Numbered from the stretch's first letter, positions 13,660 to 22,241 are shown. The stretch: 35,390 nucleotides of DNA from Gemmatales bacterium (GCA_025055835.1 JANWWR010000049.1:1-35390); one strand, 5' to 3'. Notes: generated from the letters alone by a model not told the origin. A program made the numbers and translations.

Positions 13660-15642
13660 ATGAACTCAGCGCGGATTTCATGGCACGAAAGCGACCGCAT
13701 GGCCCGGCTTGCCGATCTTCTGGATCATCTCGTTGCCCTGGCCGATCCCGCAGGCGGCTGGGGCTACTACCCGAAAACTCCGCCCCAGGTGGAACCGACC
13801 TGCCTGGCCCTGCTCGCCTTGGCAGGCGACCGACAACGGCACGAAGAAATCCTTCGCAAAGCCGTGACAACCCTGTGTCACTGGCAGGATGCCGACGGCG
13901 CGTTCCGCATCCGCGGCGGACGGGAGGAGGCCGTCTGGCCGACCGCTCTTGCCCTGCTGGTCCTGGAATGCTTCGAAGTGGATGTCGCCGTCCGGTCCAA
14001 GGCTGTCCAATGGCTCCTGCACACCAGCGGCCGCAAACTCGAGGATCCCGAAGCCTATCGCCGCGATTTTGACATCGACCCGGAAATCCTCGGCTGGCCC
14101 TGGACCGAAGGCACGTTCTCCTGGACAGAGCCGACCGCCTGGGCCTGCCTGGCCCTGCGCCGGGCCGGGTTCGGCGAGCATCCCCGCGTTCAGGAAGGCT
14201 TGCGGCTGCTGCTCGACCGGACGTTCGACACCGGGGGCATCAACGCGGGCAACCGTCGCGTCTTTGACCGACCCACGGAGCCGGTGCCCAGCGTCAGTGC
14301 CCTCATGCTGCTGGCCTTTGCCGGACTGCCCGATCACCCTCGGCTCGCAGCCACGCGTCGCTATCTCCTCAACGTCTCCCAACGGGATGCCGACCTGGAA
14401 CACCTGGCTTGGATTCGTCTCGCCCTCCAGCCCTGGCGGCATGATCCCGTGGTCGCCGACCATCTTCCCACCCTCGAAGGGCACCTGGCCGAGTGCTATG
14501 AGGAACGCAGCCGACGCAGGCTCTTCGGCCCGTCGGTCGTCCGGGAGGCCCTGACGGCCCTGGCTCTCCATGCCGAGAACGCCGAACGACTGTTCGCAGT
14601 GCCAGCGAGTCCCGTGCAACCGCCAGCAGATCCTCCGCCCCACCGCGCCGGCAGGTCCTGGACCGACCGGCTCATTTCCGGCTTGCGAGGTCTGGGCATT
14701 AAGGCCCTCGCTCAGCTTCGCGCTCTCCCGGCCCAAACCGCCGTCCACATTGCCTCGGTTGCCGACTACGACGGCGACCTCGTTGCGATTCTGGAGCGGC
14801 AATTCGCCTGCTTCCGCGATCAGGTTCCCTTGGCTGGAAAGCGCGTCGTCCTCAAACCGAACCTGGTCGAGTACCATCAGGACCGCGTTATCAACACCGA
14901 TCCTCGGTTGATTGGTGCGGTGATTGAAATGTGTCAACGGGAGAAAGCGGCGGAGGTCATCGTCGCCGAGGGGCCGGGACATTGGCGAAACACGGAGTAC
15001 CTCGTCGAAGCCAGCGGACTGGGCGACATCCTGCGGAAGCACGGCGTGTCCTTCGTAGACCTCAACCATGATGAGCCGGTGGCCGTTCCCAATCTCGGCC
15101 GACTGACCGGCTTGGAGTTTCTGCACCTGGCCAGGACCGTTGTCGATGCCGACGTCCTCATTTCGTTGCCCAAACTCAAAACGCACCACTGGGCCGGGGT
15201 CACGCTTTCGCTTAAAAACCTGTTCGGCATCGTGCCGGGCATCTGCTACGGCTGGCCGAAGAACGAACTGCATTGGCGGGGCATCGAGAACAGCATTGTG
15301 GACATTGCCCTGACCCGCACGCCGGAGTTGGCCATCGTGGATGGCATCCTGGCAATGGAAGGCGACGGGCCGCTCAACGGCACACCGGTGCCGCTCGGCG
15401 TCATCGTCATGGGCACGGACCTGGTGGCCGTGGATGCGACCTGCTGTCGGCTCATGGAACTGATTCCCGAGCGGGTCGGCCATCTGGCCCTGGCGTATCG
15501 TCAAAGGTTGGGGATTCTGCCGGAAGAACGGATCGTGCAGCTCGGCGAGGCCATTCGCGACCTCAGTCGGCCGTTCGAGACGTTACCGCGATTCTCTCAT
15601 CTGCACGCTGACGGACGGCAAGCGGCGATGGGCAACGTCTGA
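13660..15642 (+). CDS. Fusion of an alpha/alpha-toroid (prenyltransferase-like) domain to DUF362
   Basis: A 660-residue protein with two parts. Residues ~10-300 carry toroid-type repeats seen in terpene cyclases and prenyltransferases (PAGGWGYYPKTPPQVEPTCLAL, WTEPTAWACLALRRAGF, EPVPSVSALMLLAFAG). The catalytic DxDD of squalene-hopene cyclase is not seen, so this half is probably a binding or scaffold domain. After a Pro-rich linker, residues ~360-640 match DUF362 (VVLKPNLVEY, VLISLPKLKTHHWAGVTLSLKNLFGIVPG, ILAMEGDGPLNGTPVPLGVIVMGTDLVAVD). No ferredoxin-type Cys clusters follow. The gene is divergent from the pilus operon and upstream of rlmN. AGGTGG lies ten bases before the ATG. The biochemical role is unknown. 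Confidence 0.82.
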   Translation: MNSARISWHESDRMARLADLLDHLVALADPAGGWGYYPKTPPQVEPTCLALLALAGDRQRHEEILRKAVTTLCHWQDADGAFRIRGGREEAVWPTALALLVLECFEVDVAVRSKAVQWLLHTSGRKLEDPEAYRRDFDIDPEILGWPWTEGTFSWTEPTAWACLALRRAGFGEHPRVQEGLRLLLDRTFDTGGINAGNRRVFDRPTEPVPSVSALMLLAFAGLPDHPRLAATRRYLLNVSQRDADLEHLAWIRLALQPWRHDPVVADHLPTLEGHLAECYEERSRRRLFGPSVVREALTALALHAENAERLFAVPASPVQPPADPPPHRAGRSWTDRLISGLRGLGIKALAQLRALPAQTAVHIASVADYDGDLVAILERQFACFRDQVPLAGKRVVLKPNLVEYHQDRVINTDPRLIGAVIEMCQREKAAEVIVAEGPGHWRNTEYLVEASGLGDILRKHGVSFVDLNHDEPVAVPNLGRLTGLEFLHLARTVVDADVLISLPKLKTHHWAGVTLSLKNLFGIVPGICYGWPKNELHWRGIENSIVDIALTRTPELAIVDGILAMEGDGPLNGTPVPLGVIVMGTDLVAVDATCCRLMELIPERVGHLALAYRQRLGILPEERIVQLGEAIRDLSRPFETLPRFSHLHADGRQAAMGNV

Positions 15643-15653
15643 GCCGCCTTGGT

Positions 15654-15682
15654 TTGTGTAGAATGAAATGATCCGGTATAAG
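15654..15682 (+). promoter_or_regulatory. Putative promoter of rlmN
   Basis: TTGTGT (15654-15659), a 17-base spacer and TATAAG (15677-15682, five of six consensus bases) lie directly upstream of rlmN in an AT-richer pocket after the preceding stop codon. The start point would be near 15689, giving a 25-base leader. Confidence 0.6.
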
Positions 15683-15713
15683 TGCGCGAGTGCCCGGACA
15701 TTCCCGAGGAAAC

Positions 15714-16838
15714 ATGACTCTTGCCCTACCGCTGACGCAGGAAGCGAAGCTGCCCGCGATTCTCGACACGGGCCTGGACGGGTTGCGCGCCTGGCTGGCC
15801 GAACACAACTGGCCGGTCCTGCACGCCAAACAGGTCTTCCGCTGGATCGTCCAGAAGCGGGCCGTTTCCTTTGCCGACATGACCGACCTGCCCAAGGCGT
15901 TGCGGGAGCGGTTGGCAACGTCGTTTCGCATTTTCGGCAGCGAAATCGTCGAACATCAGCAGGCCCGGGACGGCACGCACAAGCTGGTCCTGCGGCTGAG
16001 CGACGGAGAACACATCGAATGCGTTCTGCTCCAGGAGGCTGACCGCCGCACCGCCTGCATCAGCACGCAGGTCGGCTGCGCCATGGGCTGTGTCTTCTGT
16101 GCCAGCGGTTTGAACGGCGTCGTCCGCAACCTGACTGCGGGGGAAATCGTCGAGGAACTGGTGTTGTTGCGCAACCAGCTTCCGCCGGGCGAGCGGCTCT
16201 CCCACATCGTCGTCATGGGCATGGGCGAACCCCTGGCCAATCTCGATGCCCTGGTGGCGGCCCTCGACGTGGCTGGCGATAAGGATGGACTGGGCATCGG
16301 CGCTCGGCACGTCACCATCTCGACAGTCGGCCTGCCCGCCAAAATCCGCCGCTTGGCCGATCTCGGGAAGCAGTACCACCTCGCGATTTCGCTGCACGCC
16401 CCGACCGACCCGCTGCGGACTCGGATCGTGCCAACGAACACCAAGACGGGCATCCCGGCCATCCTCGAAGCCGCCGATTACTTTTTCCAGAAGACCGGAA
16501 GGCAGGTCACGTTCGAGTATGTCCTTCTGGCCGGGATCAATGACCGTCCCGGCGACGCCCGGGAATTGGCTCGCTTGCTGCGGGGTCGTTGTGCTCTCAT
16601 CAATCTGATTCCGTTCAACGAAGTCGAGGGTCTGCCCTATCGCCGACCCAGCGACGCCTCGCTGCGGGCCTTCGTGGACTGTTTGCGGCGGGCCGGGTTG
16701 ATCGTTAAAGTACGCAAGAGGAAGGGTTCCGAGATCGACGCCGCCTGCGGACAGCTTCGACGACGGGTGGAACAGCGGGTTCCACCGTCCGCGTCGCCTT
16801 CCGAAACTTCGTCCCCGGCCCACGGTTTAACCAGATAG
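15714..16838 (+). CDS. rlmN: Dual-specificity rRNA/tRNA adenine C2-methyltransferase RlmN
   Basis: A 374-residue radical-SAM enzyme that methylates C2 of A2503 in 23S rRNA and of A37 in some tRNAs. The [4Fe-4S] motif CxxxCxxC is C122-AMG-C126-VF-C129. The two mechanistic cysteines of the family are in TACISTQVGC (Cys115) and EIDAACGQLRRR (Cys345). Other family blocks present are VVMGMGEPLANLDAL, RHVTISTVGLPAKI, LAISLHAPTDPLR and FEYVLLAGINDRPGDA. ATG at 15714 follows GAGGAAAC and is preferred over an in-frame GTG at 15690. All catalytic residues appear intact. Confidence 0.97.
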   Translation: MTLALPLTQEAKLPAILDTGLDGLRAWLAEHNWPVLHAKQVFRWIVQKRAVSFADMTDLPKALRERLATSFRIFGSEIVEHQQARDGTHKLVLRLSDGEHIECVLLQEADRRTACISTQVGCAMGCVFCASGLNGVVRNLTAGEIVEELVLLRNQLPPGERLSHIVVMGMGEPLANLDALVAALDVAGDKDGLGIGARHVTISTVGLPAKIRRLADLGKQYHLAISLHAPTDPLRTRIVPTNTKTGIPAILEAADYFFQKTGRQVTFEYVLLAGINDRPGDARELARLLRGRCALINLIPFNEVEGLPYRRPSDASLRAFVDCLRRAGLIVKVRKRKGSEIDAACGQLRRRVEQRVPPSASPSETSSPAHGLTR

Positions 16839-16919
16839 GCAGGGCGAACGGGCCACGGCCCGGCGACTGCCCCGGCCACGGCGGCGTACAGCGGACGTGG
16901 CCCCGGCTGCGACAACGCT
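16839..16919. other. Palindrome-rich leader between rlmN and the ECF sigma gene
   Basis: This 81-base gap contains CGGGCC-AC-GGCCCG and, further on, GGCCACG pairing with CGTGGCC around an 18-base interior. No purine-rich ribosome-binding site precedes the sigma-factor ATG at 16920. The hairpins may terminate rlmN (without a T-run) or fold the sigma leader; this cannot be settled by inspection. Confidence 0.4.
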
Positions 16920-17591
16920 ATGGCATCAACCGGTCAGACCAGCGGCTTCTACGCCCTCCGTGATCCCGACGTGCGGTTGATGCTCCGCGTTCGGGCCGAC
17001 GAACCCGGGGCGTTCGAGGAACTCGTAGCACGGTTCCAGAACCGCTTGCTGGCCGTGATGCGGCATTTGTGCGGCGATCCCGAGGAGGCGGAGGACCTGG
17101 CCCAGGAAGTCTTCTTGCGGGTCTATCGCTCCCGCAAGGACTATCATCCCCAGGCCAAGTTCTCGACCTGGCTGTTCACCATCGCCAACAACCTCGCCTC
17201 CAATTCCCGCCGCCGCAAACTCCGCAAGCCGGTGACGCAGTTGCCGCTCAACGACTCCGGCCCGCTCGGTCCCCGACCGCAGGAAAACCTCCTGCTGGAC
17301 CGTGCGCCGGCCCCGGATCATCGGCTCAACCATGACGAGCTGGCCACCGTCGTGCAGGAGGCCTTGGCCCAGCTCAACGAGCGACAGCGCCTGGCCGTCA
17401 TCCTCAACAAGTTCGAGGACATGAGCTACCAGGAAATCGCCGAGGTCATGAACATTTCGACCAAGGCCGTCAAGTCCCTGCTGAGCCGGGCACGTTCGGA
17501 GTTGCGGGAACTGCTGCGGGGATACGTGGAGATGGACCAAAGCCCGGACAGCGAGGCAACTGTGCGGGCCGAGAAAGGCGAATCGGCATGA
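16920..17591 (+). CDS. ECF-type RNA polymerase sigma factor
   Basis: A 223-residue sigma-70 family protein of the two-domain ECF type. Region 2 is clear (FEELVARFQNRLLAVMRHL, DPEEAEDLAQEVFLRVYRSR, KFSTWLFTIANNLASNSRRR), then a linker, and region 4 (LNERQRLAVILNKFEDMSYQEIAEVMNISTKAVKSLLSRAR) with its helix-turn-helix. Its stop overlaps the start of the next gene by four bases (ATGA), so it is translationally coupled to the anti-sigma factor. The target promoters are unknown. The start codon lacks a clear ribosome-binding site; a later start is possible but would remove little before region 2. Confidence 0.95.
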   Translation: MASTGQTSGFYALRDPDVRLMLRVRADEPGAFEELVARFQNRLLAVMRHLCGDPEEAEDLAQEVFLRVYRSRKDYHPQAKFSTWLFTIANNLASNSRRRKLRKPVTQLPLNDSGPLGPRPQENLLLDRAPAPDHRLNHDELATVVQEALAQLNERQRLAVILNKFEDMSYQEIAEVMNISTKAVKSLLSRARSELRELLRGYVEMDQSPDSEATVRAEKGESA

Positions 17592-18076
17592 GCGACCGTG
17601 ACACTCTCTCCCCAGAGGACCGGGAAGCCCTGGTGCAGTACCTCGACGGCGAACTGGACGAGGAAGCGTCTCGCATCTTCGAGGCCCGACTGGCCAGCAA
17701 TCCGACCCTTCGCCGCGAAGCGGAAACCTTGAAGCGGACCTGGGAACTCCTGGACTACCTGCCTCGGCCGACAGCCTCGGAGACGTTCACGAGCCGGACC
17801 CTGGAGAAGGTCGAAACCTGCCGGATCAAGGCCCGGCGACGTTCCCGGGTCCTGCGGTGGGTCGGCGGGGCAGCCTGGGCCGCGGCCCTTGCCGCCGCAG
17901 CGGTCGTCGGCTTCCTCACCGTCCAGCCACCCCTTCCGCCCGAGCCGTTCGAGCCGACCCCGGAGGACATCCGCATCTACGAACATCGGGAGTATTGGCA
18001 CTACTACGAGAAGGTGGACAGCCTGGAATTCCTCAAAGCGTTGGAAAGGGAACGGCTGTTTACGGAGGACACCTGA
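17588..18076 (+). CDS. Membrane anti-sigma factor, partner of the ECF sigma factor
   Basis: A 162-residue protein. Residues 1-60 carry the LVQYLDGELDEEASRIFEARL type of anti-sigma domain, resembling the zinc-finger anti-sigma group but without its HxxxCxxC metal ligands. A basic stretch (KARRRSRVLR) precedes one membrane helix at about residues 98-116 (GGAAWAAALAAAAVVGFLTV). The outer tail is acidic and aromatic-rich (YEHREYWHYYEKVDSLEFLKALE). Operon position and overlap with the sigma gene support the role of holding the sigma factor at the membrane until a signal arrives. The cognate pairing is inference from gene order. Confidence 0.85.
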   Translation: MSDRDTLSPEDREALVQYLDGELDEEASRIFEARLASNPTLRREAETLKRTWELLDYLPRPTASETFTSRTLEKVETCRIKARRRSRVLRWVGGAAWAAALAAAAVVGFLTVQPPLPPEPFEPTPEDIRIYEHREYWHYYEKVDSLEFLKALERERLFTEDT

Positions 18077-19029
18077 TGCTGCGGCTGCCGTTTCCGCTCA
18101 TTCTGATCGGTCTGTCGGCACTACCTGTCGGACTGCTTGGCTTCTCGACGGGCTTGCCGACGCTCCGTGCTCAGAATCCCCCAGCCGACCCAGCTGGCGA
18201 CAAATCCGCCGCGAGCAAATGGAAACGGGAAGCTGCCGCCTTCCAGGCCCTTCCGCCGGAATCCCAGCGTCGCATCCGTCAACTGGACCGCGAGCTGCGT
18301 GAGGAAGATTCGGAGAGCCGTGACCGCTACCTCCGGCTTTTGCAGCGCTATGGCGATTGGTACGACCGGCTGCCGGCGGAAGACCGAGCGGCCATTGAAT
18401 CCGCTCCCAGCATCGAGGCGAAGATCGCCCGGATTCGGGAAATCAAGGAGCGGCAGTGGATCGCCTCGCTGCCCAAGGCCGACCGCGATCTGATTCTCGA
18501 CCCGAACATCAGTGCCGAGGAACGCCGCAAACGCATCGCCGCCGTCAAGGCCCGTCAGGAACAGGATCAGCTCGACTGGGCCATGACCGCCGCCCGCCTC
18601 GAGGAACGCCAGGACAATTTCCGCAACGAGCTCATCAAATGGCGGGAACAGATTCTCGAAAAGATGGACCCGAAGGACCGTCGGCAGCGGATGAACGAGT
18701 GGAAAAACGTCCGCCAGCCGGGTGTCGCTCGGAGCATGTATCTGGAATCCAAACGGCTCGGCGTGCCTGTGCCAAAATCCCTGGAGAACCTCCGCTTCCC
18801 GGAAAGGCTCCCCCCCGTGGACCTGGTCCGACTGCGACAGTTCCTCATCAATAACGAGAACATCCGGGCCGAGTTCGAGGCTCGGCTCCTCGATCCCGAG
18901 AAGCGCGACATCGCTTTGCAGGAATTGATCGAGCGTTACTGGGAAGCCCACGCCGCCGAGCTGGAGGCCATTCGCGCCCGGGATGAGCGTCTCAACCGCG
19001 AACGCCGCCTCAAGCCGGCAAATCCCTAG
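18076..19029 (+). CDS. Exported, highly charged helical protein of the ECF sigma operon
   Basis: A 317-residue protein with a signal peptide (FPLILIGLSALPVGLLGF, likely cut near LRAQ) and then a long, almost entirely helical, Arg/Glu-rich body with repeats of LPxExR/LPKADR type (ALPPESQRRIRQLD, RLPAEDRAAIES, SLPKADRDLILD). The pattern weakly recalls DUF3106, and no enzyme motif is seen. ATG at 18076 overlaps the stop of the anti-sigma gene (TGATG). Being the third gene of a sigma/anti-sigma operon it may sense or respond to the envelope signal; this is inference. Its TAG stop overlaps the stop of the convergent gluQRS gene. Confidence 0.75.
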   Translation: MLRLPFPLILIGLSALPVGLLGFSTGLPTLRAQNPPADPAGDKSAASKWKREAAAFQALPPESQRRIRQLDRELREEDSESRDRYLRLLQRYGDWYDRLPAEDRAAIESAPSIEAKIARIREIKERQWIASLPKADRDLILDPNISAEERRKRIAAVKARQEQDQLDWAMTAARLEERQDNFRNELIKWREQILEKMDPKDRRQRMNEWKNVRQPGVARSMYLESKRLGVPVPKSLENLRFPERLPPVDLVRLRQFLINNENIRAEFEARLLDPEKRDIALQELIERYWEAHAAELEAIRARDERLNRERRLKPANP

Positions 19030-20018
19030 GCCGCCCCCCATCTCTCCGTGAACACCAGCGGTTGTCTGGGGATCGTTCGGAGATCGAAGCGCGGGATCAG
19101 TTCCCGAGCGGAGATGGGCCTCGGCCGGTCGAGCCAGCCGCACGAATGGGCCAGGTATCCGATCAGCTCCTCGGCTCGTACTCCCGCCTGGCGAAGCGTG
19201 CTGAGCCGGGTATCGCCATGGCGTTTGGCCAGTCGTCGGCCGTCAGGACCGACCACAAGAGGCACATGGCAGAACCGCGGCGGTGTCAGAGCCAAGGCCC
19301 GGTACAGTTGCAACTGCCGCGGGGTGCTGGGCACGAGATCGTCGCCCCGGATCACTTCCGTGACCCCCATCGCAGCATCATCCACGACCACGGCCAGCTG
19401 ATAAGCCGGCGTCCCTGCCGACTTCCACACGACGAAATCGCCGCACAATTCCGCCGGGACCGTGACCGCTCCGAGGAAGGCGTCCTCGAACCTGAACGGA
19501 CCTGGCTCCGAGCGAAATCGCCAGGCGAACCGCTGGCCGGTTCGCTCCAGGACTGCGGCGTCGGCGGCTCGGCGATGAGCACAGGTTCCGGGATAGGGCG
19601 GCCCCTCGTGGTCCAGATGCGGAGCACTGGCCGCCCGTTCGATGTCCGCCCGGGTGCAGGTGCAGGGATAAACCCGTTCGGCGGCTTTCAGCTTGTCCAA
19701 AGCGGCTTGGTAGAGCGGCAGGCGTGGCGTCTGAAGGATCGGGCCGTCGTCCCAATCCAGACCGAGCCAACGCAAATCTTCCAGGGCTTGCTCGGCAGCT
19801 CCCGGCTTGACCCGTGGCGAGTCGATGTCTTCAATGCGTAGCACGACGCGGCCACTGCGGGAACGGGCCGACAACCAGGCGATCAAATAAGTCCGGGCAT
19901 TGCCGACATGCTGCGCGCCGGTTGGAGAGGGTGCCAGACGGCCAACCACCGAGGAACGGCACCTCTCTACGGTTCCCGCTTCGCAACTGCCGCCGATGGG
20001 TTCACGGCTTATCGGCAT
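19026..20018 (-). CDS. gluQ: Glutamyl-Q tRNA(Asp) synthetase
   Basis: A 330-residue truncated class I glutamyl-tRNA synthetase paralogue that attaches glutamate to queuosine at position 34 of tRNA(Asp). Seen: GRLAPSPTGAQHVGNARTYLIAWL with the HIGH-type HVGN, LRIEDIDSPR, the zinc ligands in YPCTCTRADI and YPGTCAHR, VIRGDDLVPSTPRQLQLYRAL, and the KMSKS counterpart RRLAKRHGD. The protein stops soon after, without an anticodon-binding domain, as expected for GluQRS. ATG at 20018 follows GAGGAA and is preferred over a TTG nine bases upstream; it overlaps the end of the hydrolase gene by 17 bases. The stop overlaps the convergent gene's stop through a CTAG. Confidence 0.93.
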   Translation of the reverse strand: MPISREPIGGSCEAGTVERCRSSVVGRLAPSPTGAQHVGNARTYLIAWLSARSRSGRVVLRIEDIDSPRVKPGAAEQALEDLRWLGLDWDDGPILQTPRLPLYQAALDKLKAAERVYPCTCTRADIERAASAPHLDHEGPPYPGTCAHRRAADAAVLERTGQRFAWRFRSEPGPFRFEDAFLGAVTVPAELCGDFVVWKSAGTPAYQLAVVVDDAAMGVTEVIRGDDLVPSTPRQLQLYRALALTPPRFCHVPLVVGPDGRRLAKRHGDTRLSTLRQAGVRAEELIGYLAHSCGWLDRPRPISARELIPRFDLRTIPRQPLVFTERWGAA

Positions 20019-20898
20019 GTTCCTCAATAAACTTCAGAATCGCCCTGGCTGCCGGATCATCCGCGTTGGTCGCGGCGGCGATGATGGTCAGATGGTCCCG
20101 TTCCTTGATTTCGACCAGTTCCACCTGGCAGCGGCACTTTTTCAACGCCTCGCAGAATTCCTTGGAGGTGCGGTCGCAGGTCGGATAGTCCCGCTCGGCG
20201 TAGATGACGAGGAAGGGCGGATGGTCGCCTTTGACGTGGTTGATCGGCATGGCCTTGGCCCGCTTTTCGGGGTCGGCCGTGAACACGCTCTCGAACAACC
20301 GGCCGGGCGGAAGATTAAAAACCCCGCTCATCGGAATCACGCCGCGAATTTGCTTCACCGAGCATTTTTCCTTTTCGAGATAGGTCGGATCGGTAGCCAG
20401 GAGGGCGGCCAGGTGTCCGCCGGCGCTGTGGCCGCAAACGAAGATGCGCTCCGGGTCGCCGCCGTACTCGGCGATGTGCTGGCGGGTCCAGGCGAAGGCC
20501 TTGGCCACGTCTTCGACATGGGCCGGATGCTGCACCTTGGGCGAGAGGCGGTAATTGGTCACCACCGTTCCGATGCCCTGCCGGGCGAAGTTACGGCCCA
20601 GACGGCCGTACACGTCGAGCAGGTAGCGCTTGTCGCCGGTGGTCCACGCCCCGCCGTGGACAAACAGAAGCACGGGATACCGCTCCCGGCCTTTGGGGTA
20701 ATAGAGGTCGAGCTTGTGCTTGACCGGGTCGGCATCCTCTGCGTCGTAGTAGGCGATGTCTTTAACGGCCTCGACTTCGTAAAGCGTCCGCTTCGACTCG
20801 CCCAGGGCTTTCCCGTGGGCGGTCAAACCGTAGATCGCCAGCAGTGCCGGGATGCCAGACCACATCAACTGAGCGTAGAGCAGCAGGTGCGTGTACAT
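20002..20898 (-). CDS. Alpha/beta hydrolase, carboxylesterase-like (HGGxW / GHSAGG)
   Basis: A 298-residue protein with a hydrophobic N-terminus (MWSGIPALLAIYGLTAHG), probably a signal anchor, and an esterase fold like BD-FAE/kynurenine formamidase-type hydrolases. The oxyanion-hole motif is LFVHGGAWTTGDK, the nucleophile elbow VCGHSAGGHLAALLA, and the likely acid and base are in IYAERDYPTCD and EIKERDHLTII. The triad thus looks complete. Substrate is unknown; an esterase on a small acyl compound is the safe statement. It is co-directional and overlapping with gluQ, so the two are probably one transcript, though no functional link is evident. Confidence 0.88.
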   Translation of the reverse strand: MYTHLLLYAQLMWSGIPALLAIYGLTAHGKALGESKRTLYEVEAVKDIAYYDAEDADPVKHKLDLYYPKGRERYPVLLFVHGGAWTTGDKRYLLDVYGRLGRNFARQGIGTVVTNYRLSPKVQHPAHVEDVAKAFAWTRQHIAEYGGDPERIFVCGHSAGGHLAALLATDPTYLEKEKCSVKQIRGVIPMSGVFNLPPGRLFESVFTADPEKRAKAMPINHVKGDHPPFLVIYAERDYPTCDRTSKEFCEALKKCRCQVELVEIKERDHLTIIAAATNADDPAARAILKFIEEHADKP

Positions 20899-21083
20899 GG
20901 CCTCGGTTCCTGTTCACCATCCTGTCCTTTTGTCCCCATGCTATACGATGACCGCTCAGATATCCACGGCCGGTCCGCCTTGACCGACTCCTCGGGTTTT
21001 GTTACCTGAGCAACCTGACGTGGGCCGATACCGCGTCGGTGTCGCAGGACGATGACCCGCTCTTCTTCCGGAGGAACGCAGGG

Positions 21084-22241
21084 ATGCGCTACCCGGTCGC
21101 CGCTCCGGACCTCTCCGGCAACGAACTCGAGTACGTCACGGAATGTCTCAGTTCCAGTTGGATTTCCTCCAACGGCCGATTCATCGAGGAGTTTGAAAAC
21201 CGCGTCGCCGATTTCGTCGGCACCCGCTTCGCCATCGCCACCTGCAATGGCACCGCCGCCCTGCATATTGCCCTGCTCGCCCTGGGACTGAAGCCCGGGG
21301 ACGAGGTCATCGTCCCGACGCTGACTTACGTTGCCACGGCCAACGCCGTCACTTACTGCGGTGCCCGGCCCGTGTTCGCCGATGTTGACCCTCGCACCTG
21401 GAACCTCGATCCCGACTCGGTACGCCGTCTGATCAGCCCCAAAACCCGCGGCATCCTTCCGGTCCATCTGTACGGCCTGCCCTGCGATATGGAACCAATC
21501 CTCGATGCGGCCCGGCAACATGGCCTGTGGGTCGTCGAGGATGCCGCCGAGGCCTTGGGGGCCACCTATGCCGACCGTCCGGTCGGGAGTTTTGGCGAAG
21601 TGGCCACGTTCAGCTTCTTCGGCAACAAGATCGTCACCACCGGCGAGGGCGGCATGGTGGTGACCAACGATCCCGAACTGGCCGAACGGCTGCGGCTGCT
21701 GCGGGGGCAGGGCATGGACCCGAAGCGCCGCTATTGGCATCCATTGGTTGGGTACAACTACCGCATGACGAACATCGCCGCGGCCATCGGAACCGCCCAG
21801 ATGGAGCGGATTGCCGATCTGCTGGCTGCTCGAAAGCGAGTCGCCAGCTGGTATCGCGAGGAATTGGCCGACTGCCCCGGCGTCGTGTTCCAGACGGTGC
21901 AGCCACCCGCGCGGAGCGCCTTCTGGATGGTCGGCGTCGTCCTGGAAAGCCCGCTGGGACGGGATGCCGTCATGGCCGAACTGGCCGCCGAGGGCATCGA
22001 AACCCGACCGTTCTTCTACCCTGTGCATCACTTCCCGATGTACGGCGGCTGCCGCAGCGACCAGGGCTGCCCGATGGCGAGCGACTTGGCCTATCGCGGC
22101 ATCTGTCTCCCGACGGCGAGCTATCTCCAGCGAAAGGACGTGGCCTGCATCGCCCAGGCGTTTCGGCGAGCCGTCGCCAAACAACCTCGGCCGCACCGCT
22201 CGGCTGTCCGCAAGGGAGAGGTGACGCCGTGTCCGTCCTGA
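21084..22241 (+). CDS. DegT/DnrJ/EryC1/StrS sugar aminotransferase (perosamine-synthase-like)
   Basis: A 385-residue PLP enzyme that transaminates nucleotide-linked keto sugars. Visible: CNGTAALHIALLALGLKPGDEVIVP, FADVDPRTWNLDPD, ILPVHLYGLPCDM, VVEDAAEALGA (Asp153), the PLP lysine in FFGNKIVTTGEGG (Lys182), YNYRMTNIAAAIGTAQMER and the C-terminal TRPFFYPVHHFPMY. The set resembles GDP-perosamine synthase types (4-amino sugar) more than antibiotic transaminases, but sugar specificity cannot be read from sequence. ATG at 21084 has GGAGG nine bases upstream; a GTG at 21039 is less likely. Its 3' end overlaps the GNAT gene by 13 bases. Confidence 0.92.
   Translation: MRYPVAAPDLSGNELEYVTECLSSSWISSNGRFIEEFENRVADFVGTRFAIATCNGTAALHIALLALGLKPGDEVIVPTLTYVATANAVTYCGARPVFADVDPRTWNLDPDSVRRLISPKTRGILPVHLYGLPCDMEPILDAARQHGLWVVEDAAEALGATYADRPVGSFGEVATFSFFGNKIVTTGEGGMVVTNDPELAERLRLLRGQGMDPKRRYWHPLVGYNYRMTNIAAAIGTAQMERIADLLAARKRVASWYREELADCPGVVFQTVQPPARSAFWMVGVVLESPLGRDAVMAELAAEGIETRPFFYPVHHFPMYGGCRSDQGCPMASDLAYRGICLPTASYLQRKDVACIAQAFRRAVAKQPRPHRSAVRKGEVTPCPS

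Noticed and set aside
13131-13700. Extended 189-residue version of the first pilin
   Set aside because: The in-frame extension covers the terminator, riboswitch and promoter. The 57-residue form has its own ribosome-binding site and the exact length of the other two pilins.
17857-19029. 390-residue form of the exported protein in the sigma operon
   Set aside because: The extra 73 residues overlap the anti-sigma gene in another frame and place the signal peptide internally. The ATG at 18076, coupled to the anti-sigma stop, is correct.
20941-21038. Promoters in the divergent gap between the hydrolase and aminotransferase genes
   Set aside because: TTGACC with a 17-base spacer to TACCTG, and a TATAGC on the other strand without a good -35, are too weak to list.
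20865-22196. Minus-strand 443-codon open frame opposite the aminotransferase
   Set aside because: Shadow of the DegT gene, which carries all PLP motifs; no own domain or start site.
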